From Thaumasiovibrio sp043421945 (lineage in GTDB: Bacteria > Pseudomonadota > Gammaproteobacteria > Enterobacterales > Vibrionaceae): 21,549 bases of DNA. The notes beneath the pieces were generated by a model. It did not search any database. It saw only the letters and a list, made by a program, of their open reading frames with translations, and was not told the DNA's origin. Position numbers and translations under genes: made by a program. How positions within the stretch are numbered: position 1 is the stretch's first letter; each line of letters starts with the position of its first letter. This document shows, in pieces, positions 1 to 8,283 of the stretch. Location: assembly GCA_043421945.1 (NCBI GenBank), contig JBHOGO010000079.1:1-21549 (forward strand), written 5' to 3'.

Positions 1-248
1 TCTGTGTCACTATCATCCGTAAATGATCACTGGATCACACTATTTTAATTCCCAAATTGGGTGCGGAATGACGGATCAAATAATCTCAGACCACACCAAC
101 ACTCCTGTAATGCGGATTTTTGCCTTTTAAAGGGGTAATATTTGCCAAAATAAACTATATTATACAAACTTTCGAAAATTTTATTTGCGTAAGTCGAGTT
201 TTTGACTAGGTTTAGCATCAAAGTAAACAGGAGTAAGGAGTAGTACAA

Positions 249-506
249 ATGAAAAAAATATTTATTTTTATTCTGGGCATGATTTCAGTGTATGCATTTG
301 CCATGTCAGACCAAGAGATATGTCAATCGTATGGCGAAGCGCTTGCATCAAATAATGACGAAGCACAAATTAACTTTTTAACTGAACAAAATTCTCGTGT
401 TTCAAGCAACTCTTGGACATTAAGCTCTGAGGAATGCAATGAACAGATTCAAGTCGGTAGATATGAGTATGAATTTACCCTTGCGTGGGAAACATGGCCA
501 GATTAA
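249..506 (+). CDS. Small secreted protein, function unknown
   Basis: I do not recognise this 85-residue protein. Its first 18 or so residues form a typical Sec signal peptide: a KK n-region, a hydrophobic core, and a likely cut after AFA. The mature part is only about 67 residues, acidic, and has two cysteines (C25 and C63) that could form one disulfide in the periplasm. A strong ribosome-binding site (AAGGAG, 235-240) ends 8 nt before the ATG, which makes it convincing as a real gene despite its size. It converges on the PL25 gene and shares a terminator with it, so it may simply be the chromosomal neighbour of the ulvan locus rather than part of it. Its upstream region, 1-248, holds no gene I can support. 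Confidence 0.7.
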   Translation: MKKIFIFILGMISVYAFAMSDQEICQSYGEALASNNDEAQINFLTEQNSRVSSNSWTLSSEECNEQIQVGRYEYEFTLAWETWPD

Positions 507-557
507 AAAGTCTGTATATGAGAAAATGACAACTATCCTTCAAAGGTTAGTTTAATA

Positions 558-592
558 AAAATGCCTAATTACAATCTATAATTAGGCATTTT
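558..592. terminator. Bidirectional intrinsic terminator
   Basis: A perfect 14-bp inverted repeat (arms 558-571 and 579-592, core ATGCCTAATTA) encloses a 7-nt loop. One flank is A-rich and the other T-rich, so it can end transcription in both directions. It sits between the convergent small secreted protein gene and the PL25 lyase gene, as expected for a shared terminator. Confidence 0.85.
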
Positions 593-614
593 CAGCTTAA
601 AAGTCTTTCTTAGT

Positions 615-2087
615 TTATTTCACACGAATTTCCGTTTCGCTTTTCACACGTTGAATAGGTCCGTTATCACCAAGAAGATACATATTACGCCACTCAGTCT
701 CACCTTTCTTTCTTTCTGCAACAAACAGCCTTGCATCAGGATGTGCATTAGTGATCAATGATGACATTGCCCAACCTGCGTCACTTCTGCGCAATAGTTC
801 TTGTTGCTTCTGGAAAGTTTCACCGCCATCTTTAGAATTGAAGTAAGCGACGACACCATCTTGCTTTTCTTTATAGCCAATAGCAAAAGTAATGTCAGTA
901 GGCGAAGAAATAAAGAAGTCACCTCTTGTATCAACACCCCAATCAACAGCATTCGCATTCACTGGATTACCACCGACCCACTCTTCTCCGGTCCAACGGA
1001 TATGTGATGTCTGTTTTGGCCCGCCAGTTAAGCGTCCTAAGTCAACACCAATATTAGTACCTATGTGAGGATGGCCATTCTCATCTAAATGGACTGAACC
1101 ATTGAAAGTCCACTTATCGCCGGTATCCAATACTAAAGTCTTCTCATTGGCAAATTCTCGTGTAACAGGTAGATCAAACGTTTCCCCTTCGATGTTGCGC
1201 CATGTGCCATCTTTTGTGTTGAAGACCATATAGTAGGCATTGTGTCGCTCTGTTGTATGACCACGCCCATCATTCGCATGTCGCTTCCAACATGGGTGAT
1301 AGTCATAACTTACTATAATATCGTCGCCCTCTCCCTTCGTTGCCCAAGCATACCAACTATCTGCAGCTTCAATATCCTCACGAGGCTGGGATTTAAGGAA
1401 CGAGACCGGATCAGTGAAAGTACGTCCATGATCTGTAGATTTTTGATATACCCAATTACTTCGGTGTGCACCATGACGATAAAACAGGTAAATATCACCA
1501 TTATCCATTTTCACAGCCTGGTTATAGTTACCGAATGGTGGGATATTATCTAATTCAATCCAAGAAGAAATATCATGTGGATTTTTAGACACAATATGCT
1601 TGTTTCTACCATCATGCACATCACCTAAAGGGTTATTACCATGACGAGCACTGCCCCCATGACCTCCAAAGAAAATGTGAATATAACCCAGATCATCTAT
1701 AATCATGGTTGGTTTACCATGGTTATCAATCTTTCTCCCAGAAGGAGCCCAAGAAGTATCTTTTCCTAACTCACTAAATCCAGCTTTAATGGGTCCAGTC
1801 CATTCACCAGTATCATGATTATACGAAACAACATAAGGGTCTTCTAACGTCCCTTGATATGTTAGATAAGTTACACCATTTTCATGGATACCAGCAGGAG
1901 CTTGAACAATAGCTAGAGGATTACCAAATCCATTATCTGCGAAGTAATCAACTTTACTTTCAGCAGCTTGAACACTGAAGGCTCCAGAAAGCAAAGCCAA
2001 AGATACCGCGGGTGCTAATACGCGCATAGCTAAGCGTGATGATGTTTTTTTCGTTTTGCGTCGGTTATTAATCAAGTTAAATTTCAT
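615..2087 (-). CDS. Ulvan lyase, PL25 family
   Basis: This secreted endolyase should cleave the bond between sulfated rhamnose and glucuronic or iduronic acid in ulvan by beta-elimination, leaving an unsaturated uronate end. The start chosen is the ATG at 2087 (490 residues), because AAGG lies 8 nt upstream; in-frame ATGs further upstream are badly spaced. A signal peptide ends at about VQA/A, residues 41-44. The rest reads as a seven-bladed beta-propeller of the BNR_4 type (repeated D-x-G turns such as STDHGRTF and SKDGGETF). With this start, H123, H143, Y188, R204 and Y246 fall exactly on the catalytic positions I recall for the Pseudoalteromonas PL25 enzyme PLSV_3936, so the family call is firm. 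It has its own 197-bp upstream gap and is probably transcribed separately from the GH39 gene behind it. Confidence 0.92.
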   Translation of the reverse strand: MKFNLINNRRKTKKTSSRLAMRVLAPAVSLALLSGAFSVQAAESKVDYFADNGFGNPLAIVQAPAGIHENGVTYLTYQGTLEDPYVVSYNHDTGEWTGPIKAGFSELGKDTSWAPSGRKIDNHGKPTMIIDDLGYIHIFFGGHGGSARHGNNPLGDVHDGRNKHIVSKNPHDISSWIELDNIPPFGNYNQAVKMDNGDIYLFYRHGAHRSNWVYQKSTDHGRTFTDPVSFLKSQPREDIEAADSWYAWATKGEGDDIIVSYDYHPCWKRHANDGRGHTTERHNAYYMVFNTKDGTWRNIEGETFDLPVTREFANEKTLVLDTGDKWTFNGSVHLDENGHPHIGTNIGVDLGRLTGGPKQTSHIRWTGEEWVGGNPVNANAVDWGVDTRGDFFISSPTDITFAIGYKEKQDGVVAYFNSKDGGETFQKQQELLRRSDAGWAMSSLITNAHPDARLFVAERKKGETEWRNMYLLGDNGPIQRVKSETEIRVK

Positions 2088-2284
2088 TATCATTACCTTA
2101 AACATTGAAACAAAATACAATTTCAAACAAAAAAATACTACCAGAGTGAATATTTACGACATCCACTGTAATAACTTCATTCATTTAACAATAAAGCACT
2201 GTTATAAACACGCGCTTGCAATATTTCTAAAACCGATAAGACGATTTTTAAATATTGTTTATTAAATAAATTTCTAGCGTAAAA

Positions 2285-3961
2285 TCAATCCCAAACAATT
2301 TCATACCTTTGTACAGAGAATGACGGGATTGTATTATCTATATTTATTACTTCCCCATCAGTAGAGCTTATTTCTACGCTAGAATGAATCCAATCACTCC
2401 ACTGTAATTCATTCGCAGCAGAATATTTTTGTTTTACACTATTGAAAAATTTCTTACCTTCTTCATTTAATGCATCAGCGATTGGCGTTAATTCGTGAAC
2501 TCCCTCATTCAACCAACCACCTTGGTTGCTAGGTATGGTAGCGCGATCATACTCTGCAAAGAACATCTGTTCTCTGTTATTACTTTGATCAAGTTGTGCG
2601 AGGCGATAACGAAATGGTTGGCCTGCAGGATGGTCAACTTTCATAGTTAAACGATAAGAATCATCGTTTTTATAGCTGAAATCATCTTTATTAAAGTTAT
2701 ACATGAGTACATCATAACCACTTTCATCTTGGCGCTTGGTAAAGATACCGTCGACGACATTTTCATTATTACTTGAAGTGCTAGCAACATTATTAACGTA
2801 CATATCATTACCAACCATACTAACAAGTGCTAGTTGTGTTAGTGCTTCTGAATTATAAAACCCATCATTTTTAACATTACCCCACTGGAATATTTTATCG
2901 ATATTGTTTTCTAACATCATCTTAGAAAACATTGCAAAGAAAGCTGAACCGTGAGAGGACTCTACACTTGCGAAACCAGCACGTTTCATCTCTACTATGT
3001 ATTTAAATTCATGTATCTCAAAACTTGCTTCTTTATTATAATCTTCATGATCTAATATTGGAGAAATCTGTTCGTTATAGACAACATCCATATCCATTTC
3101 ATCAGGGTGGATAACCATTGGGTAGTAAGAAATCGCTAAGAAATCGTATGGAATTTCTTTTTCTTTTGCCCAAGTAACAAAGTAAGGTGCATACGCATCT
3201 TCTTTATTCCCAGTGTAATCTATATACTTACTTTTATGTGTTGCTTCTCTGAAGTGTACACCAACGACTGCAGAAGGAAGGACTGCATGGATCGCATTTA
3301 CCGTATTTTCGTAATGATCAAAAAACTCCTGACGTGTTGCTGACCAATGCTGAGGACGTGTATCAATTTCTGAACCAACTCTAAATCGCCAACTTTCTAC
3401 TTGCTCTTTACCATATCGGTCAATTAAATGAGTAATAAAAGACTGAATGTATTCATTCCAAGCTTCAGAATCTGAAGGTGGCAACCCATTTCCATAGACC
3501 CCAACACGATCTTTCTTTAAGTAGTGTACGCCATCGGGTTCATCAACAAATTCATAGCCATTCTGAAATGCCCAAGGGGGATTATCTAAAACAAGTTGAA
3601 AAATATCCCATTCATTATCTAACCATTCATCAATACGTTTTGTTGCTGGTTCAAAATTATAGACATATTCATTACCATTCCACAAATAGGTATCAGCGGT
3701 AAGATCTTGATTATACCAACCACCAAGCAATCGAACTGAATTCACTTTAGCTTTGTTGCCAAACGTTGCTGATGATTTTGGGTTTAGGTTGCCTCTCTCA
3801 GTTCTAACACTAACATCAAAAAAATTGTATACCTCACCGATATTACTAGCATCATTAGTATAATCTACAGAAATATCTCTGACAGCTTGTCCTGCTTGAC
3901 TAACCGCAGAATAAGGTAGCAGCATTGCGGCAACCAAAGATAACATCAATCTATTTTTCAT
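2285..3961 (-). CDS. Secreted GH39-like glycoside hydrolase
   Basis: This is a probable clan-A (beta/alpha)8 glycosidase of family GH39, a family that recurs in ulvan loci. Residues 1-23 or so are a signal peptide, so it should act in the periplasm or outside. The ATG at 3961 is preferred over a GTG at 3973: AAGGG lies 9 nt before the ATG but directly abuts the GTG. The likely acid/base is E198 in WRFRVGSEID, and the likely nucleophile is E318 in FEIHEF; the 120-residue spacing is reasonable for clan A. The residue before the acid/base is Ser, where clan A normally has Asn. A beta-sandwich-like C-terminal part follows from about residue 400. Its exact cut (xylose, rhamnose or uronate side) cannot be read from sequence. 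GH39 is likely, but a GH39-related unclassified family is possible. Confidence 0.75.
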   Translation of the reverse strand: MKNRLMLSLVAAMLLPYSAVSQAGQAVRDISVDYTNDASNIGEVYNFFDVSVRTERGNLNPKSSATFGNKAKVNSVRLLGGWYNQDLTADTYLWNGNEYVYNFEPATKRIDEWLDNEWDIFQLVLDNPPWAFQNGYEFVDEPDGVHYLKKDRVGVYGNGLPPSDSEAWNEYIQSFITHLIDRYGKEQVESWRFRVGSEIDTRPQHWSATRQEFFDHYENTVNAIHAVLPSAVVGVHFREATHKSKYIDYTGNKEDAYAPYFVTWAKEKEIPYDFLAISYYPMVIHPDEMDMDVVYNEQISPILDHEDYNKEASFEIHEFKYIVEMKRAGFASVESSHGSAFFAMFSKMMLENNIDKIFQWGNVKNDGFYNSEALTQLALVSMVGNDMYVNNVASTSSNNENVVDGIFTKRQDESGYDVLMYNFNKDDFSYKNDDSYRLTMKVDHPAGQPFRYRLAQLDQSNNREQMFFAEYDRATIPSNQGGWLNEGVHELTPIADALNEEGKKFFNSVKQKYSAANELQWSDWIHSSVEISSTDGEVINIDNTIPSFSVQRYEIVWD

Positions 3962-4092
3962 ATTATTTAACACCCTTAGATTTACTTTGAAGGTTTAACT
4001 ATCTACTAGACACATATCGTTAATATATTTCACGCTAACATTTGCATTAGAATATATTAATTGAATAATGCAGCATGACACTTTTAACCTCG

Positions 4093-4108
4093 CCTTTTTT
4101 AAAAAAGG
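4093..4108. repeat. AT-rich palindrome downstream of the GH2 gene
   Basis: A perfect 16-bp palindrome (CCTTTTTTAAAAAAGG) lies in the 198-bp gap between the GH2 gene and the GH39 start. Two AAAAGGTC repeats (4103-4110 and 4117-4124) overlap and follow it. It could help end the GH2 transcript or serve as a binding site for the GH39 promoter. With no loop and few GC pairs it is a poor classical terminator. Confidence 0.35.
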
Positions 4109-4159
4109 TCGATTAGAAAAGGTCATATTGCAAGATTATCTTATCTATAGGTTAAAAAA

Positions 4160-7150
4160 CTAATGACGTCCTTCTTTTCCAAGTACAACATACATTTTCG
4201 CATCCTCTGGAATATCACCATCAGAATTACCTGCCATCACAATTGTAGTGCCAGCTTCAACATATCGCTTAAATAGTGTTATTGTTGATTTACCCAGCTT
4301 TATGCTATCGCCCGTATTTTCATAATCATCCAAGAACTGAGGGCGTTTTACAATTTCATCGTGACCAACCCAAATAGTCATATCTTTTCCTGCAATAAAT
4401 TGCAGCTGATCTCTTGCCCAATAATTTTTATCCGAGTTTGGAAGACGAATATACTCAGCATCAACTAAATAATTTGGTATGTGCATATAGTTATATTCTA
4501 AATCAGTATAGGCTTTCTTACCCCAGAATGTGCGAGTTCTTAACATTGCTTTATCAAGACCGGTATAGCTAAAGTTCGTAAATAAATCACTACGAGTTGG
4601 GCTATTTGTCGGCAATGCAGGCAACGGCGGCTGGTATACCGGTTTAGGCTCTTCAATCAGCTGACGCGGATAAGATTGCGGTAATTGTCGACTTAGTCCA
4701 TTTTGATAATCCACAGGTAATGACTCTAACTCTATCGTTACATCGTCAAATTTTTCGTGACGAGCCGTTAGTGTAACGATACCTGGCTCTAAAGTTGAAC
4801 GAATAGCAACGCGGTTAATGCCTGATTCTGCCTCGAGAAATAGTTCGTTGGTACTGTTCTCTTTACCACTATTATAACCACCACGCCACACTGCTGGCCC
4901 ACTCACTTCAAAGTGAACCATACTCTGATCCAATGGATGTCGACGGCCTTGTTTATCTACCATTTCGAAATCCACTAACACAAAATCAGAACCATTAGCT
5001 AACCACCCATCAGGCCCTGTTGTTGGGGTCAACTTAATTGCTACCGGTTTATCAATTGTTTCCTTAATTTGTGTCGCTTGTAATTTATCACCAATATACG
5101 ATTCAGCTTTCAATGTGCCAGAATGATACTTTATATTCTCGAATGTAAAGGTATAGCCATGCGTAGGTGAACTGTTTGTAGCAATTAACTCATCGTTTAA
5201 ATATAACTTAACTGTTTCTGAGTTTGAAACAACAAATATGTCTTTCTGCGTACCTTCTTCGTAGTTCCAATGACCAACAATATGTACTTGAGGCTCTGGT
5301 CTCCACATCGCTTTGGTCGTAAAGAATGCTTCTTTCGGAAGTCTGACAGCATCAACAACTCCACTTGCGCGTGTATTTTCTGTCGGATTTCGCCCACCGT
5401 GTGGACCATCAGAAAAGATCCAATTCGCACCGCCACTATGATAGGGTTTCTTACCGATTTTTTCCCAGTAATGCTCAACTTGTCTTACTGCGAACGTTTC
5501 AGAGGCAAACTTAAAGACATTATTTTTAAAGCGTGGGCTTGTAAAAAAGCTATTGTCTGGTGAATATCTATCCCATACACGTCGAGGGCCTTCATCTCGA
5601 TTGTATTCACTTTCAATGACGGGCAAATCTGGATACTCTCGTTCCCAACCTTCGGTACCAACTTCAATTGTTATGTAATCTTTTGAAGATAACTTAACAT
5701 CCGCTCTTCGGTGACCAAGTAAGCGGCCCCCGTTAGGATCAAATTCATCAATGGCAGCAACAATATCTTTATAATTCGCATGAGATTCAGCCCAGTTACC
5801 ACCTTCCCAGATAAAAATGCTTGGATGATTTCGATAGTATACGATGGTATCTTTGAATGCAGAGTAGCGTATATCCCATGTCTCACCTGAATCTTCTGAC
5901 TCGCCTGATACTCCTGGCATCAGTGTGACAAAACCATATTTATCACCCATTGCAATTTCAGCAGGTGCGCCGGCAGAATGTCCCCATCGAATAAAATTCG
6001 CACCCGCTTCATCCATCTGGCGGAAAGTATATTCTCTCATCCAATCTGGCATAGCTGCACCAAGACCAGCCCAAGCACCCGTTGGCTTTTGCCCCCAACC
6101 AGTCAGTTTTAAATTTTCACCATTAATCCAAAATCCTGTATCCTTATTAAACTCAAAATGACGGATACCCAGTGGGGTATCGTAAGAGTCGACGATGACA
6201 TCATCAATTTTCAATTCCGTCACAACGTTATAAAGGTAAGGATACCTCGTTGACCATAATTGGGGGTTATCAAGAGAAGCACGCGCTTCAAGGTTAACCG
6301 TACTATTTGCAGCGATGGTTGATGTCGTACTGATCTCTTTAACCACCACATCATCGTCATCAATAATCTTAGCCGTCATAAGCACTTCTTGAGGCTCTAA
6401 CAAGCTATTTGTTACTTCTGCTTGAACAGTCACATCTGCTGCTTTAGAGGTAACATTGTCAGCATAAACATAGGTACCAACTGTTTTAAGATTATCATAC
6501 AGTGGTAAGGTGATATGAACAGGGTTCATCGTATGCAAATATACATTACGATAAATACCACCATGAGTGGGATGCCAATGCTCGTGGTTCCAAACTAATG
6601 GAAAGTTATCTCTAAAGTTATCAGCACGATCATTATTAACTCTGACTGCAATGACATTTTTTTCCAGAGGTTTAAGAAAATCAGTAATGTCATATCCAAA
6701 AGGGATAAATCCAGTCTGATTTTTACCTAAATAAATACCATTGATATAAACGTCTGCAATTTGTCGAACTGATTCGAATTCAATAAATACCTTTTTGTCT
6801 AATTCTTCTTCTGGAAGCTTAAACTCCTTACGATACCAGACAGTACCGCGCCACTGGTCACTTTCACCTTTATGTTTTCCCTCACTAAAGTTATCGAAAG
6901 TATCAATATCATTGAATGTGTGCGGCGTGCTTACTGTATCCCACCCACGATCATCATAATTAAACTGGTGCGCATCAATTGGATCAGATTGGGTAAACCT
7001 CCAATCAACATTAAAATTATATTTCGTTCTGCCATTGACATCATTAATCAAATCAATAGCCACATCAGCATAGCTATATTGGCTAAAACAGGCAATGGAA
7101 AAAAGGAAGTATTTAGCTAGCTTAACTCCACTATGTAGCTTTAAACACAT
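4160..7150 (-). CDS. Secreted GH2-like protein with atypical active site and C-terminal module
   Basis: This 996-residue protein has the GH2 order: signal peptide (about 1-28, cut near SYA/D), sugar-binding jelly-roll (about 45-205, with WYRKEF, YINGIYLG and GGIYRNVYL), immunoglobulin-like domain (about 210-330) and a TIM barrel (about 335-600). The nucleophile motif is intact (VIESEYN, probably E515). The usual acid/base motif, GNE after HPS..W, instead reads HPSIFIWEGGNW, so Trp453 sits where the Glu is expected; E449 or E455 nearby might substitute. After two further beta-domains (about 620-810) comes a Pro-rich linker (about 833-852) and a C-terminal module of about 145 residues that I do not recognise. 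In an ulvan locus a role in removing a side or terminal sugar is plausible, but activity and substrate are open. It lies 96 bp downstream of kdgM, with a terminator between. Confidence 0.82.
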   Translation of the reverse strand: MCLKLHSGVKLAKYFLFSIACFSQYSYADVAIDLINDVNGRTKYNFNVDWRFTQSDPIDAHQFNYDDRGWDTVSTPHTFNDIDTFDNFSEGKHKGESDQWRGTVWYRKEFKLPEEELDKKVFIEFESVRQIADVYINGIYLGKNQTGFIPFGYDITDFLKPLEKNVIAVRVNNDRADNFRDNFPLVWNHEHWHPTHGGIYRNVYLHTMNPVHITLPLYDNLKTVGTYVYADNVTSKAADVTVQAEVTNSLLEPQEVLMTAKIIDDDDVVVKEISTTSTIAANSTVNLEARASLDNPQLWSTRYPYLYNVVTELKIDDVIVDSYDTPLGIRHFEFNKDTGFWINGENLKLTGWGQKPTGAWAGLGAAMPDWMREYTFRQMDEAGANFIRWGHSAGAPAEIAMGDKYGFVTLMPGVSGESEDSGETWDIRYSAFKDTIVYYRNHPSIFIWEGGNWAESHANYKDIVAAIDEFDPNGGRLLGHRRADVKLSSKDYITIEVGTEGWEREYPDLPVIESEYNRDEGPRRVWDRYSPDNSFFTSPRFKNNVFKFASETFAVRQVEHYWEKIGKKPYHSGGANWIFSDGPHGGRNPTENTRASGVVDAVRLPKEAFFTTKAMWRPEPQVHIVGHWNYEEGTQKDIFVVSNSETVKLYLNDELIATNSSPTHGYTFTFENIKYHSGTLKAESYIGDKLQATQIKETIDKPVAIKLTPTTGPDGWLANGSDFVLVDFEMVDKQGRRHPLDQSMVHFEVSGPAVWRGGYNSGKENSTNELFLEAESGINRVAIRSTLEPGIVTLTARHEKFDDVTIELESLPVDYQNGLSRQLPQSYPRQLIEEPKPVYQPPLPALPTNSPTRSDLFTNFSYTGLDKAMLRTRTFWGKKAYTDLEYNYMHIPNYLVDAEYIRLPNSDKNYWARDQLQFIAGKDMTIWVGHDEIVKRPQFLDDYENTGDSIKLGKSTITLFKRYVEAGTTIVMAGNSDGDIPEDAKMYVVLGKEGRH

Positions 7151-7198
7151 AATTCAGAACCACCATAAAAATAACTGGGTGAGAAAAACTTATTAAAA

Positions 7199-7221
7199 TG
7201 GAGTGTTTTTTACACACTCCA
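7199..7221 (-). terminator. Intrinsic terminator after the KdgM gene
   Basis: An 8-bp inverted repeat (TGGAGTGT at 7199-7206, ACACTCCA at 7214-7221) with a 7-nt loop is followed, in the - strand direction, by TTTTAATA. It sits just past the porin stop codon and upstream of the GH2 start. Partial readthrough would let the abundant porin mRNA also feed the GH2 gene at a lower level. Confidence 0.65.
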
Positions 7222-7246
7222 CACTAAAATTTAAAACAATTATCAA

Positions 7247-7936
7247 TTAGAAAGTCATCATGACGCCTGCACGGTAACGCATCTCTCTTTCACCATGAAT
7301 TTTCGGGTTAGCACCTTGCGTAGTCTCACCGATTTCAATAAACGGCGTATATTTTTTAATTTTTTTGCCAATTTTTAAATTATAGCTAGATTTGTAATTT
7401 TTACTCTCACCATCTACAACGGATAAATTCCAGTCATCGCCACCATACTGGTAATCTCCGCTTAACCCGAAATCATATCCATTCCATTTATATCCAATAC
7501 CAGCCTGGAAGATACTTTTATCTCGACCATCTTTCTCTTTGTCTAACGGCATAAACCAAGCATGTTTATATCGGCCATATACAGATATGTTATTATCAAA
7601 ACTATAAGTATAGGTTAGTGATGGCTTCCACTCAGCACCACTAGAGAGAGAAGTGGCGTCGAATTTTGTTAATAGCGTTGAATTCTCAAACCTGAACCGG
7701 TAACCAAGCTGTAGTTCAGCACTACCTAAATACATGTGATTAAGTGACTGAGGTGACTTGTTCGTCACTTGAACACCAAAAATTGTGTTGCCTACGCTTC
7801 CACCAATCCTTGTTAGAACCTCCTGTACTTTTTGCTTCTCTACATATTGATATCTCATGGTTAACGATGCTGCTGAAGATGCTGTGCTCACCATCAATGA
7901 TGAAACTGCCAATGCAAATATAACTTTATTTTTCAT
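7247..7936 (-). CDS. KdgM-family outer-membrane oligosaccharide porin
   Basis: This 229-residue protein has a signal peptide (cut near SSA/A, residue 22-23), a beta-barrel pattern of alternating hydrophobic and charged residues, and the C-terminal aromatic ending MMTF typical of outer-membrane proteins sorted by the BAM machinery. The length and motifs such as LQLGYRFRFEN, YKHAWF and GYKWNGYDFGLSGDYQYG match the KdgM family, the small monomeric porins for acidic oligogalacturonates. Here the cargo is inferred to be unsaturated ulvan oligosaccharides, which are also acidic. It appears to be the only outer-membrane transport protein in the window. The ribosome-binding site is AGGAAG, 6 nt before the ATG. 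The long upstream gap with a candidate operator fits strong, regulated expression. Confidence 0.88.
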   Translation of the reverse strand: MKNKVIFALAVSSLMVSTASSAASLTMRYQYVEKQKVQEVLTRIGGSVGNTIFGVQVTNKSPQSLNHMYLGSAELQLGYRFRFENSTLLTKFDATSLSSGAEWKPSLTYTYSFDNNISVYGRYKHAWFMPLDKEKDGRDKSIFQAGIGYKWNGYDFGLSGDYQYGGDDWNLSVVDGESKNYKSSYNLKIGKKIKKYTPFIEIGETTQGANPKIHGEREMRYRAGVMMTF

Positions 7937-8045
7937 TTTTTCTTCCTGAAATAATAACTAATGATTTTAGCATAGTGAATAAATAAAATGTGTACCACTG
8001 GAATAATTATAATTCTTTCAGTCTAACTAGTATTAACTTACTAAT

Positions 8046-8075
8046 AATTATTGTGGTATTGCTCAAACAATAATT
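8046..8075. promoter_or_regulatory. Inverted repeat containing a CRP-like site
   Basis: A 9-bp perfect inverted repeat (AATTATTGT / ACAATAATT, 12-nt spacer) encloses TGTGG-N6-TCAAA at 8052-8067, which matches 8 of the 10 conserved CRP positions. It lies about 110-140 bp upstream of the KdgM ATG. It could be a CRP site, a site for a locus-specific regulator, or both. Confidence 0.45.
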
Positions 8076-8238
8076 TCAAAAAACAACTATAAAATTCGGA
8101 GTATCAATTAAACACAAATCTTGCTCTTTGGATTTGCAATTACTGTCCTTTACATATATTTACATTTTCAGTATTAAATAAACCATGCGTTTTCATAGGT
8201 GTCAAACAGAGGGGTGAGTATGTTTATGGTGATTTAAA

Positions 8239-8264
8239 ATATGCCAGAAACTTTTCTGGCATAT
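8239..8264 (-). terminator. Terminator of the sulfatase-SSS-GH78-GH43 operon
   Basis: The arms ATATGCCAGAAA (8239-8250) and TTTCTGGCATAT (8253-8264) are perfectly complementary. In the - strand direction the hairpin is followed by TTTAAAT. It lies 19 bp beyond the GH43 stop codon and so marks the end of the four-gene operon. Confidence 0.75.
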
Positions 8265-8283
8265 ACGCAACAAGTTAACCTAT

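Larger units (their letters stand above)
7937..8283. promoter_or_regulatory. Intergenic region with the KdgM promoter
   Basis: These 347 bases contain no credible gene. They hold the presumed KdgM promoter, a candidate operator at 8046-8075 and the terminator of the GH43 operon at 8239-8264. The region is strongly AT-rich. I could not fix a -10/-35 pair with confidence. Confidence 0.6.

Noticed and set aside
45..248. 67-codon - strand frame near the left edge
   Set aside because: It overlaps the leader and ribosome-binding site of the small secreted gene, has no good ribosome-binding site and has no protein-like pattern.
3962..3973. GTG start for the GH39 gene
   Set aside because: The AAGGG ribosome-binding site abuts the GTG, while its spacing to the ATG at 3961 is ideal.
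4010..4040. CRP-like site upstream of the GH39 gene (CGTTA...TTCACG)
   Set aside because: Only one half-site is good and the spacing is wrong.
7247..7936. Pectin (oligogalacturonate) utilisation locus, suggested by KdgM
   Set aside because: No pectate lyase, polygalacturonase or pectin esterase is present; the two lyases are of ulvan type, and sulfatases are not needed for pectin.
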